Source: Caldifarciminota bacterium
GTDB taxonomy: Bacteria; Hydrothermota; Tepidihabitantia; SM23-42
Length of the DNA: 33,390 nucleotides
NCBI GenBank assembly: GCA_014859085.1
Contig: JACUUY010000011.1
Span: 1 to 33,390, forward strand
Direction of reading: 5' to 3'
A program made the position numbers and the translations under genes. Under the pieces are notes generated by a model that saw nothing but the letters and a program-made list of their open reading frames with translations, had not been told where the DNA came from and ran no database searches. Within the stretch, counting starts at the first letter, position 1. Every line of letters starts with the position of its first letter. Shown here piece by piece: positions 18,851 to 28,399 of the stretch.

Positions 18851-19340
18851 CAAATCTGCGGTCGGCTTTTGTTGACGTAACGTGGTGTGCCCTTTTCTTG
18901 AGCCAGCCGATCCTGTACATTGCTTTTTTCCTATGATCGAACTCAGGAACATAGGGCTTGATATCCAGCAGCGGCGTGCCATCTATGATATCCAGATCCT
19001 GAATGTGCAGGATATTCCTCTTCCGGCGGATGAGGCGCACGACCGACATGCCGATCGGATTGGGCCGGCTTGGCGCCCGGGTCGCGAACACACCGCGCAG
19101 TTTGTCGTCCATGAAAGGTCTCACCTGCAAAGAAGATTTTGTAGACAGATGGAAGTGATAGACCAATATGATATGTGAAAATCGTACGAGGTCCTTCAGT
19201 CCCCGGGCATGCGCCGGGAAGACCTCGACCGTTCCCCTGATGCCCTTGCCGGCGGCCGGCTGGATCGGCGTTCCCTCGGCGACCTTGAAGGGCGAGCGTA
19301 TTACGCCGATGGGCGTGTAACTAATACGATTGGCGGTCAT
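18843..19340 (-). CDS. trmO: tRNA (N6-threonylcarbamoyladenosine(37)-N6)-methyltransferase TrmO / TsaA-like
   Basis: 165 aa; YTPIGVIRSPF, GLKDLVRFSHIILVYHFH, GVFATRAPSRPNPIGMSVVRLI, LDIIDGTPLLDIKPYVPEFD. Confidence 0.92.
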   Translation of the reverse strand: MTANRISYTPIGVIRSPFKVAEGTPIQPAAGKGIRGTVEVFPAHARGLKDLVRFSHIILVYHFHLSTKSSLQVRPFMDDKLRGVFATRAPSRPNPIGMSVVRLIRRKRNILHIQDLDIIDGTPLLDIKPYVPEFDHRKKAMYRIGWLKKRAHHVTSTKADRRFAR

Positions 19341-19345
19341 TGAGA

Positions 19346-19373
19346 AGTATAGTCAGTCACGACCGCCGGTCAA
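19346..19373 (-). promoter_or_regulatory. promoter TTGACC-N16-TATACT for trmO, apparently leaderless
   Basis: Minus strand: TTGACC 19373-19368, TATACT 19351-19346, ATG at 19340 (5 nt later). Confidence 0.6.
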
Positions 19374-19446
19374 CCGGCATCATACACTTCACGGTGCACC
19401 GTGGTGTGTGGGATCAAGGCCCTACCACCCCGCGTAGACGTGGTTC

Positions 19447-19474
19447 TTGATAAAGAATTCAAAATGTGTAACAT
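19447..19474 (+). promoter_or_regulatory. possible promoter TTGATA-N16-TAACAT for the ABC importer operon
   Basis: TTGATA 19447-19452, TAACAT 19469-19474, 16-bp spacer. Confidence 0.4.
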
Positions 19475-19476
19475 AA

Positions 19477-20826
<1,350 letters not shown>

Positions 20827-20836
20827 TCTCGCCGCC

Positions 20837-21715
20837 ATGAAATCCACGTTCCGCGAGCTGAGGGAATCCTGCAATTTTCTGCTGCCGCTCATTATTTTCA
20901 TTCTGGTCTTCATCATTCTGCCTGTTCTGGGGACGGTCGTCACCAGCATGTTTCAGGATGTCACTTTCCTGGAGAGAGAATTCTTGTTTCTCGAAAATTA
21001 TCGAAGGATCTTCAGCGACCCTGCATTCGGGCAATCGTTCAGGTTCACTTTTCTTTTTGTTGCGGTATCTGTTCCGCTGGAGATTTGCCTGGGGCTTATG
21101 TTTGCCCTGCTACTCAACGAACAACTGCCGTTCAGGGGCGCCCTGCGTGCTTTTGTCCTCATACCGTGGGCAATTCCGGCGGCAATCTCAGGGCGTATAT
21201 GGGAGCTCATCTACAACTACCATTATGGTCTGGCAAACTTTCTGTTTGTGAAACTGGGCATTTCTGCAGAACCAATAAACTGGTTGGGGTCTGGATTGGG
21301 AGCGTTCTTTTCGCTCGTGGTCTCAGATGTGTGGAAGACATCTCCATTCGTGGCGATCATCCTTCTTGCGGGCCTGCAGGCGATCCCACGGGAACTATAT
21401 GAGCAAGGTCAGGTTGATGGTGCGAACTTACTCCAACGATTCTACAGGATCACCCTGCCCCTGCTCAAACCCGTGCTCGTTGTCGCCTTGCTTTTCAGGA
21501 CGATCGACGCCTTGAGAATTTTCGATCTCATATATGTCCTTACCCACGGCGGGCCAGGCGGGGCGACAAACTCCCTCTCCCTTTACGCCTATAGATATTA
21601 TCTGGGCGGCGATTTTGGCTATGGCTCCGCAGTGTCAACCATTCTTTTCATCGTCGCTTTCAGTTTGTCCGTTCTCTACGTGAAGTTGAGCCGTTTTAGC
21701 TCGGTGGTAAAATGA
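20837..21715 (+). CDS. ABC transporter permease, MalF-like
   Basis: 292 aa; TM segments; EAA-loop EQGQVDGANLLQRFYRITLPLLKPVL. Confidence 0.92.
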   Translation: MKSTFRELRESCNFLLPLIIFILVFIILPVLGTVVTSMFQDVTFLEREFLFLENYRRIFSDPAFGQSFRFTFLFVAVSVPLEICLGLMFALLLNEQLPFRGALRAFVLIPWAIPAAISGRIWELIYNYHYGLANFLFVKLGISAEPINWLGSGLGAFFSLVVSDVWKTSPFVAIILLAGLQAIPRELYEQGQVDGANLLQRFYRITLPLLKPVLVVALLFRTIDALRIFDLIYVLTHGGPGGATNSLSLYAYRYYLGGDFGYGSAVSTILFIVAFSLSVLYVKLSRFSSVVK

Positions 21716-22539
21716 CTGAGAGAAAAACACGAATCGTCCTCATTCTGCTGGGCTCGATTTTCATGGCAACCTTCTGCCTGACGCCGTTCGCGTACATGTT
21801 CATCACCAGTTTCAGTGAGAGCTCCGATTTTCTATCGTCACAAGATTTCCATTTTTCCTTGGATAACTACCGTTCGGTACTGACGGTCAGGTCTCTTCAT
21901 TTTCTTGACTATCTGCGCAACAGCCTGATCGTGTCAGGGATAAGCGCGTTTCTCTGCGTTCTCATTGCAGGCCTGGCCGCTTATGCAATCACGCGCCTGG
22001 CTTTACCCGGCAAGGTATTCATTATGTTCTTTGTGCTTGCGGTTTCCATGTTCCCCCAGGTCAGCATGGTCGGCTATCTCTTCAAATTCATGGCCGGAAT
22101 AGGTTGGACGGACACTTATCGTTCCTTGATATTCCCATATATCGCCTGGATCCTGCCCCTGTCGCTCTGGATACTTGTGAGTTACTTTGCCCAGATACCG
22201 CGAGACCTCGATAAAGCAGCGCTGATCGATGGTGCGACACATTTGCAGATATTAAGAAAGATAATCCTCCCCATTGCCTTGCCGGGATTCCTATCCTGCT
22301 TTCTGCTGGCATTCATATTCGCATTCAACGAGTTTATTTTCGCTTTGGTGCTCACAACCACCCACCATGCGCGGACCATACCTGTAGGCATCGCGCTCTT
22401 CCAGGGTCTGCACGGAGAAACCCCCTGGGGGAACATCATGGCCGCGGCAACTATCACCACGATCCCCGTGGTCATATTGACCGTTATTTTCCAGCGCCAC
22501 ATCATACAAGGCCTAACCCGAGGTGCAGTGAAGAGTTGA
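21712..22539 (+). CDS. ABC transporter permease, MalG-like
   Basis: 275 aa; ATGA overlap; EAA-loop DKAALIDGATHLQILRKIILPIALPGFLSCFLLAFIFAFNEFIFAL. Confidence 0.93.
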   Translation: MTERKTRIVLILLGSIFMATFCLTPFAYMFITSFSESSDFLSSQDFHFSLDNYRSVLTVRSLHFLDYLRNSLIVSGISAFLCVLIAGLAAYAITRLALPGKVFIMFFVLAVSMFPQVSMVGYLFKFMAGIGWTDTYRSLIFPYIAWILPLSLWILVSYFAQIPRDLDKAALIDGATHLQILRKIILPIALPGFLSCFLLAFIFAFNEFIFALVLTTTHHARTIPVGIALFQGLHGETPWGNIMAAATITTIPVVILTVIFQRHIIQGLTRGAVKS

Positions 22540-22598
22540 TATTCAGAACGGTCGATCTGACCCGAGTCAGCCAAAGACGGCGCACAGACTTGTTGTCG

Positions 22599-22626
22599 TT
22601 GACAGCACTGAGCGTTTCACTATAAT
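22599..22626 (+). promoter_or_regulatory. consensus promoter TTGACA-N16-TATAAT for the antiporter
   Basis: TTGACA 22599-22604, TATAAT 22621-22626, 16-bp spacer. Confidence 0.75.
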
Positions 22627-22652
22627 AGAAGCAGGTTTTAGAAGGAAGAGGG

Positions 22653-22707
22653 TGACTGCCGAAAGGGCGCAGATATGCGTACTGCGCCTTTAACGATATC
22701 AGAGTCA
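22653..22707 (+). ncRNA. candidate structured 5' leader of the antiporter gene
   Basis: AAAGG(g)CGCAG...CTGCGCCTTT hairpin (22662-22691, one bulge) enclosed by TGACT (22653-22657) / AGTCA (22703-22707). Confidence 0.3.
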
Positions 22708-22737
22708 GTTGTGTGGTTCAACGATTCGAGGTGCTGA

Positions 22738-24192
22738 GTGTTACTGATAATCGGACTAATCCTGTTATTCCTCGTTATTATCGCCACGATCTCAAGTCGG
22801 TTCAACGTTCCGTTGATCATCCTTGCCCTGGCGATCGGTATCATATTCGGGAGCGATGTTACCGGCATCATATATTTCGATGATGCAGTTCTGGCCCAGC
22901 AACTGGCGAATATCGCCCTCATATTCATTCTATTCGCGGCGGGTTTTGGCACCAAGAATTATCATTTCAAGCAGGTAATAAGACCGACCACACTCCTCGC
23001 CACCGTGGGCGTTCTGCTTACAGCCAATATCGCGGCCATGCTTTTCTGCCTGCTGACCGGGTGGACATTTCTGAAATCTCTCTTGCTGTGCGCGATCGTG
23101 TCCTCGACCGATGCCGCGGCCGTCTTCTCCATCCTGCGCACGCGTTCAATAAACAGAAATATTGCGTCGATCACGGAGATCGAATCGGCCACAAATGATC
23201 CCATGGCGATAATCTCCACAACCTTCATCCTTCAGTTGATCATAGGCGCCGAAACCAGAACCTACATCCCAGCCCTTATGTTCATCTGGCACTTGCTGGG
23301 CGGAGCAGGAATCGGTATATTGGTCGGCATAATAGGGTCGGCCATTTTCAACAGAATCAAGAATATCGATGTTGGCTATTTCTATGTATGTCTGATCGGC
23401 CTTATATTGCTGAGCTTTGGGCTGGCAGATTTCTGCGAAGCGAGCGGTATGTTATCAGCATTTTTCGCCGGCTATATCATGGGCAATAAGAAATTGCCAT
23501 TCAAGAACGGGATATCATCATTCACCGAAACCCAGTCTTTTATCGCCAACGTCGGACTGTTCATCTTGTTGGGGCTTTTGGTTTTTCCCAGGCATTTCTC
23601 CGCGATCTGGCTATTTGGGATCGCGATCTTTCTGTTGGTGACATTCGTCGGCCGACCACTCGCGGTCTTCCTGTGCACTCTATTCGCCAAAATAACCTTC
23701 AAAGAAAAAGTATTCTTGAGCTGGAGCGGGATCAGGGGGGCAGTGCCGATAGTGCTTGCCACATATCCCGCAGCCGCCGGCATCGATCCTGAACATGAGA
23801 TCTTCAACATAGTGTTTTTTGCGGTGACCCTGTCTATCTTAGTCCAGGGTACGACCATTGGCAAACTTGCCGATCTTCTGAAGTTGAGTGCAAGACGGCC
23901 GAGCAAACCGAAACAGACCATGGAATTGGTGACGATACACGAAACAAACTATGAGCTGATCGATATATTCATCGATGACGAAATGTATCAAGGCGAAAGC
24001 AGAATATCGGATATGACCCTGCCGGCCGGAACGACGATCACGATGGTCAATCGCGACAATCAGATCATTGCTCCGTCAGGCTCAACGCTCGTTCTCCCGG
24101 GGGACACCCTATCGGTACTGGTCGACAAGGATGAGGTCGAAGAGGTGACGGTCGCCATACTACGAATGTTCTCTAACAGAAATGACTCATAA
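22738..24192 (+). CDS. cation:proton antiporter (CPA family, NhaP/KefB-like) with C-terminal TrkA-C-like domain
   Basis: 484 aa, GTG start; SSTDAAAVFSILRTRSIN, ESATNDPMAI, SWSGIRGAVPIVLATYPA; C-terminal ITMVNRDNQIIAPSGSTLVLPGDTLSVLVD. Confidence 0.92.
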   Translation: MLLIIGLILLFLVIIATISSRFNVPLIILALAIGIIFGSDVTGIIYFDDAVLAQQLANIALIFILFAAGFGTKNYHFKQVIRPTTLLATVGVLLTANIAAMLFCLLTGWTFLKSLLLCAIVSSTDAAAVFSILRTRSINRNIASITEIESATNDPMAIISTTFILQLIIGAETRTYIPALMFIWHLLGGAGIGILVGIIGSAIFNRIKNIDVGYFYVCLIGLILLSFGLADFCEASGMLSAFFAGYIMGNKKLPFKNGISSFTETQSFIANVGLFILLGLLVFPRHFSAIWLFGIAIFLLVTFVGRPLAVFLCTLFAKITFKEKVFLSWSGIRGAVPIVLATYPAAAGIDPEHEIFNIVFFAVTLSILVQGTTIGKLADLLKLSARRPSKPKQTMELVTIHETNYELIDIFIDDEMYQGESRISDMTLPAGTTITMVNRDNQIIAPSGSTLVLPGDTLSVLVDKDEVEEVTVAILRMFSNRNDS

Positions 24193-24301
24193 CGAAGACA
24201 GGCCGGGAATCACAACGCATGCCTTTGTTTAGTCGGCCACCTACAGAAATGCTGACGAACCGGCAAGATATTCTGAATCCTCAAAGACAAGGAGGCGCAA
24301 A

Positions 24302-24760
24302 ATGAAATATCTGTTGTTCAGCTTTTGGTTCATTATTGTCCATGCGGTCTCTTACGTGATCGCAGGAATGTTGGCCCTGAAGATCAGCGGTGATCTGTAC
24401 CGCGGGGAGAATCGATTGCTGGATTTCACCAGAGACATGTCGGATGAGGATGAAAGCAGGCATGTCCAGAAATATTTCATTCCAGCTCAATTGCTACGAG
24501 GTCTGCTCATGTCGATCGTGTTCTATCCGGTTCTGGGTTTGCTGGGCGGGTTGCCTCTTGGCCTCAGATTTGCGTTTTTGTTCGGCCTGATGTTCATCTT
24601 CACGGATTTTGCGAGCGCCGTTCCTTTCCCGGATAACATCGAAGGTTTCGTGTACATGAGACGCCGCTATCTGAAAAAGGACTCGTTCTGGAAACTCTAT
24701 TTTGAAACGGCAATTTACAGCCTGCTGTTCGCCCTTCTGGCCAGCAAGTTCCTCTTCTGA
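24302..24760 (+). CDS. hypothetical integral membrane protein
   Basis: 152 aa; four hydrophobic segments; ATG behind AAGGAGG. Confidence 0.75.
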   Translation: MKYLLFSFWFIIVHAVSYVIAGMLALKISGDLYRGENRLLDFTRDMSDEDESRHVQKYFIPAQLLRGLLMSIVFYPVLGLLGGLPLGLRFAFLFGLMFIFTDFASAVPFPDNIEGFVYMRRRYLKKDSFWKLYFETAIYSLLFALLASKFLF

Positions 24761-24837
24761 AGAGATTTCACAACGCAGAAACTGGATCGGAAAACTATGA
24801 ATGAGTTCGTATATAACGTGGTTACCGTGGAGTGAAT

Positions 24838-25671
24838 ATGGACATTGCCAAAGCCCTCTCTTTCATCGACGAACATGGATCGAACCTTGAGAAGGCAAGA
24901 ATGAAATGGATTGTCTACCAAGCACAGCCGGAGCCGGCTGTCATCCGACCGTTTGTTCAACTTCAGAACGAAGATGGTGGGTACCCTTGTGCCATGACAA
25001 AGGGCAATCTGAGCAGTATTGATAATACGCTCGTTGCGCTCTGGTGGCTGGACGAAATCGGCATGAAAGAATCAAGTGCGGCTGACAAAGCGTTCGGATA
25101 CCTCCTGGCTGTCCAGAAGAACGATGGCGGTTGGGATGAAGCGCCGTCCATTGCGCAACACGAACTGCCACCGTGGATCATTCCGGGCGACCTCAGAACC
25201 AAGCTCTACCTGTCTTCGTATTCCGCATACTTTCTGGCCGCAAGGGGTTATGTGAACCGTCCGGCATTCCACAAGGCACTGGATTTCCTGCTCAAGCACC
25301 AAGACAGAACAGGCAAGTTCTATGGCTACCTCCACAACACATGGATTGCCACGAGCGTCTTTGCCATGGCCGGAGACCCGTACGCCGGAGTCGTGAAGCG
25401 AGGCTTAGGCTTCCTGATGGACCGGCCGCTTTCCGAGTGGGCCGATTCACAGATCGCCTGGGCACTTGACTGCCTGGCCAGTGCAGGACTACCCAAGGAA
25501 CACGCGTTTGTTGAGCGATCTCTGGCCGAACTGATCAGAAGACAGCAAGCCGATGGCACCTGGATCTCTGAAGACGGGGCAGAGCATGATGTGGGAGCCA
25601 CAATTGCCGCAGTGAAGGCGCTCAAGCACTACGGCTTTCAGGTAGGGTTAGCCCTCGAATTTCGAAAGTAG
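24838..25671 (+). CDS. prenyltransferase/squalene-oxidase-repeat (alpha/alpha toroid) protein
   Basis: QNEDGGYPCA, QKNDGGWDEAPS, KHQDRTGKFYGY, RQQADGTWISEDG repeats; ATG at 24838 has a better-placed GGAG than GTG 24832. Confidence 0.8.
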   Translation: MDIAKALSFIDEHGSNLEKARMKWIVYQAQPEPAVIRPFVQLQNEDGGYPCAMTKGNLSSIDNTLVALWWLDEIGMKESSAADKAFGYLLAVQKNDGGWDEAPSIAQHELPPWIIPGDLRTKLYLSSYSAYFLAARGYVNRPAFHKALDFLLKHQDRTGKFYGYLHNTWIATSVFAMAGDPYAGVVKRGLGFLMDRPLSEWADSQIAWALDCLASAGLPKEHAFVERSLAELIRRQQADGTWISEDGAEHDVGATIAAVKALKHYGFQVGLALEFRK

Positions 25672-25720
25672 CCGGCGGCAAGCCGTACGGCCGGACGATC
25701 TCACGCAAGGTTCAAGTCCC

Positions 25721-25748
25721 TTGACAGGTTCGCAAACGTGAATATAAT
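25721..25748 (+). promoter_or_regulatory. consensus promoter TTGACA-N16-TATAAT for the AbiE operon
   Basis: TTGACA 25721-25726, TATAAT 25743-25748; makes GTG 25738 unusable as a start. Confidence 0.75.
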
Positions 25749-25765
25749 TGTTTCTGATAATAACA

Positions 25766-25779
25766 AAATAATATTATTT
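25766..25779. promoter_or_regulatory. 14-bp perfect palindrome, candidate AbiEi operator
   Basis: AAATAATATTATTT between the -10 box and the abiEi-like start codon. Confidence 0.4.
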
Positions 25780-25785
25780 ACGGAA

Positions 25786-26412
25786 ATGAAATATATTGAC
25801 TTTAAAAACCGGAGCAGGGACTTTCCCGTATTTTCCTCGCAGCAACTCAGGGCGTTCGGAGGGAACACGCAGGTCATGAGAAATCAATTGACCGGCTGGT
25901 GCAAGAAAGGATTGGTCATCAAGCTCAAAAGGGGCACGTATGTCCTGAACGATGCCGACCGCCGGATAACGCCTTCCCGGCTGTTCCTCGCCAATGAGCT
26001 CTACCAACCATCGTACGTCAGCACCGAATATGCCCTGCATTACCACGACCTCATCCCTGAGCGGGTTGCGGACCTTACTTCAGTGTCACCGAGGAAATCG
26101 GCAACCTTTAGAAATCATTTCGGCCGGTTCATCTACCAGCAAGTCAAAACGAGTATTTTCACGGGTTACCGCATGCTCAAAGACGAAAACGGCCTCAATA
26201 TCCTGGTCGCCGAACCAGAAAAAGGACTGCTCGATTTCCTCTACTTGAATCTTTCGCGGTTTACGGACCTTGCAGAGGTCATCGAATCCCTGCGGCTCCA
26301 GCACATCGAAACATTGAGAAAAAACAAACTCATCGCGTATGCCCGGCTGTTCGGCCACGATAAACTGTTGCGCTTCGCCAACGAATTGGTTTCGTATATG
26401 AAAAAGAGGTGA
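25786..26412 (+). CDS. AbiEi-like antitoxin / transcriptional regulator (type IV TA)
   Basis: Winged-helix N-terminus (MRNQLTGWCKKGLVIKLKRGTYVLND), LFLANELYQPSYVSTEYALHYHDLIPE, followed by an AbiEii-type nucleotidyltransferase. Confidence 0.85.
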   Translation: MKYIDFKNRSRDFPVFSSQQLRAFGGNTQVMRNQLTGWCKKGLVIKLKRGTYVLNDADRRITPSRLFLANELYQPSYVSTEYALHYHDLIPERVADLTSVSPRKSATFRNHFGRFIYQQVKTSIFTGYRMLKDENGLNILVAEPEKGLLDFLYLNLSRFTDLAEVIESLRLQHIETLRKNKLIAYARLFGHDKLLRFANELVSYMKKR

Positions 26413-27212
26413 TCATGGAAGACATCATCCGCAATTTACTGTCGAAGGAAAGAACCGCAGAGGAGAAGATCAACCGTCTTCGTGAATTCCTGCAGATCTT
26501 GATACTCCGTGAGATCTATGAAAGGAAGTATTTCCAGCACCTCAGTTTTGTCGGCGGGACTGCCTTGCGGTTCTTGTACGGCCTGCGGCGTTTTTCAGAA
26601 GACCTCGACTTCTCCGTCTTCAGTCGTCCTGGCTACGATTTTGACAAACTCGCGACCGACCTGCGGCGCGGTATGGGATACCATGGATTCGATGTCGACG
26701 TGAAGACGGATGATCTGAAAACCGTGCAAAACATCGACCTCAAGTTCATAAACCTGCTCGTTACGTATGGCTTATCGCGCATCAAATCGCAAAAACTCTA
26801 CATTCGTATGGAAATTGACACGAACCCGCCAAGGGGCTGGAAAACTGAAGTTTCGGCAATCAACCGGACTTTCATTTTTACAGTGACGCATTTTGATTTG
26901 AACTCTCTTTTTGCCCTCAAGGTCCATGCTTGTTTCTACAGAAAATACACGAAGGGACGCGATTTTTATGATCTGATCTGGTACTTGGGCAAGAAGATCC
27001 TTCCTAACTTTCCTCTGTTGAACAGCGCAGTGAAGCAAACCGAAGGAAAAGATCCGCGTATTACGCCGGCCAATTTTCGTGCTTTCCTGGCCGAAAAACT
27101 AACTGGAACCGATTTTGCCAGGGCGCGCAAAGATGTCGAACGTTTTCTTGAAGATAAGAGCGAACTGAAGTTATTCGACCGACAAACGATTCTCAGCATG
27201 CTCGAGCCATAA
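26409..27212 (+). CDS. AbiEii/DUF1814-type nucleotidyltransferase toxin
   Basis: FVGGTALRFLYGLRRFSEDLDFSVF nucleotidyltransferase signature; LFALKVHACFYRKYTKGRDFYDLIWYL; overlaps the antitoxin stop. Confidence 0.9.
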   Translation: MIMEDIIRNLLSKERTAEEKINRLREFLQILILREIYERKYFQHLSFVGGTALRFLYGLRRFSEDLDFSVFSRPGYDFDKLATDLRRGMGYHGFDVDVKTDDLKTVQNIDLKFINLLVTYGLSRIKSQKLYIRMEIDTNPPRGWKTEVSAINRTFIFTVTHFDLNSLFALKVHACFYRKYTKGRDFYDLIWYLGKKILPNFPLLNSAVKQTEGKDPRITPANFRAFLAEKLTGTDFARARKDVERFLEDKSELKLFDRQTILSMLEP

Positions 27213-27246
27213 TTACTGGCGTCCTGGGGTCAACAGATCTTGAGAC

Positions 27247-27274
27247 TTGACATAACCAGGCATTCGACTATAAT
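27247..27274 (+). promoter_or_regulatory. consensus promoter TTGACA-N16-TATAAT of the DUF134 gene cluster
   Basis: TTGACA 27247-27252, TATAAT 27269-27274. Confidence 0.75.
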
Positions 27275-27292
27275 GAACCTATGTTCATTATA
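27269..27292. promoter_or_regulatory. inverted repeat overlapping the -10 box, candidate operator
   Basis: TATAATGAAC-ctat-GTTCATTATA, perfect 10-bp arms. Confidence 0.6.
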
Positions 27293-27311
27293 AGTATAAG
27301 GAGCATCGACT

Positions 27312-27812
27312 GTGCCGCGGCCCAAGGGTAAACGCCTCGTGCATTCAATGCCGTGCTGTTGCCATTTTACACCGGCCGATATTCAAACCGCAAAATCAGA
27401 CCGGATCATCCTCAATCTGGACGAATTCGAGGCGCTCCGGCTTTCCGATATTGAGACCCTGTACCAGGTGCAGGCAGCAGAGAAAATGGAAGTCTCGCGC
27501 CCGACCTTTACCCGGCTGCTTGAATCCGCGCACCGAAAGGTCGCTCAGGCGATCGTGCACGGCAAAGAGCTGAAGATCGAGGGCGGCAATGTTAAGTCAG
27601 TCAAGTTGCAGAGATTCATATGTAATGGCTGCAACCGAACCTGGGCAGTTGTCCACAAAAAAGGAGCTACCATGGAGTGTCCGGTCTGTCATGGCAAGTG
27701 TCTCTGTTCTCAACACAATACCGATCACAGTAAACACCACGAACAGCATCAAGCAAAATGCACTTGCCGTAACAATGGTAAGATTAATAAGAACAATAAA
27801 GGAAAGGAGTGA
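27312..27812 (+). CDS. DUF134-type DNA-binding protein with Cys/His-rich C-terminal tail
   Basis: GTG start; PRPKGKRLVHSMP...LNLDEFEALRLSDIETLYQVQAAEKMEVSRPTFTRLLESAHRKVAQAI; tail CNGCNRTW...CPVCHGKCLCSQHNTDHSKHHEQHQAKCTC. Confidence 0.88.
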   Translation: MPRPKGKRLVHSMPCCCHFTPADIQTAKSDRIILNLDEFEALRLSDIETLYQVQAAEKMEVSRPTFTRLLESAHRKVAQAIVHGKELKIEGGNVKSVKLQRFICNGCNRTWAVVHKKGATMECPVCHGKCLCSQHNTDHSKHHEQHQAKCTCRNNGKINKNNKGKE

Positions 27813-27814
27813 AT

Positions 27815-28063
27815 ATGTGTTGTCATGATCAGGAACATGATCATTATCAGAGCCACGGGTGTTGTTGCCACCCGCCCGTTTTTCATGGACACACGCATCA
27901 TTCGCCGCTTCACAAAACGGGTCACTCACACGATGAGTGCTGCGGCGAGCAGCCAGAAACCGGCACAGACTTCAACGCCGAACTTGAAATGCTTAAGATG
28001 AGGAAGGCGCAAATCGAAAAATGGATTGAGGAATTGGAGGAACGATTGAAGGGAAGCGAATGA
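27815..28063 (+). CDS. small Cys/His-rich protein with C-terminal coiled coil (DUF5320-like)
   Basis: MCCHDQEHDHYQSHGCCCHPPVFHGHTHHSPLHKTGHSHDECC then ELEMLKMRKAQIEKWIEELEERLK; GGAG 5 nt upstream. Confidence 0.7.
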   Translation: MCCHDQEHDHYQSHGCCCHPPVFHGHTHHSPLHKTGHSHDECCGEQPETGTDFNAELEMLKMRKAQIEKWIEELEERLKGSE

Positions 28064-28096
28064 TTCAAAGATGAGAGACCATCCCTGTTCAATCCC

Positions 28097-28399
28097 ATGA
28101 AGATATTTGATCTTAGATCAATGACGGTCCATCCCCATGTCGAACGAGAGAAGAACGCCTTCTATCAAATTCCGGGACTCAAGGCGAGAATCATTGAACT
28201 GCCAGCCGGCGGCGAAATGCCGACCTGTGAAATGGTTTCATATGTGGTGTTCTACGTGATTGAAGGATCGGCTGAAATCACGGTAAATAATGAAAAAGCA
28301 TTACTTGCCGAAGGCCAATGCCTCATTACCGAACCAGCCACCCTCGCGATGAGAACTGAAAAAGGTGTAAAGATAATGGGCATACAGGTGAATAAATAA
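28097..28399 (+). CDS. small cupin-domain protein
   Basis: 100 aa; VVFYVIEGSAEITVNNEKALLAEGQCLITEPATLAMRTEKGVKIMGIQV. Confidence 0.8.
   Translation: MKIFDLRSMTVHPHVEREKNAFYQIPGLKARIIELPAGGEMPTCEMVSYVVFYVIEGSAEITVNNEKALLAEGQCLITEPATLAMRTEKGVKIMGIQVNK

Noticed and set aside
25727-25770. Similarity between the AbiE leader (GCAAACGTGAATATAATTGTTT) and 31385-31420 (ACAAACGTGGAATCAATTGTTA)
   Set aside because: Only a partial eye alignment without a score; could be chance in AT-rich sequence. An alignment with shuffled controls would decide.
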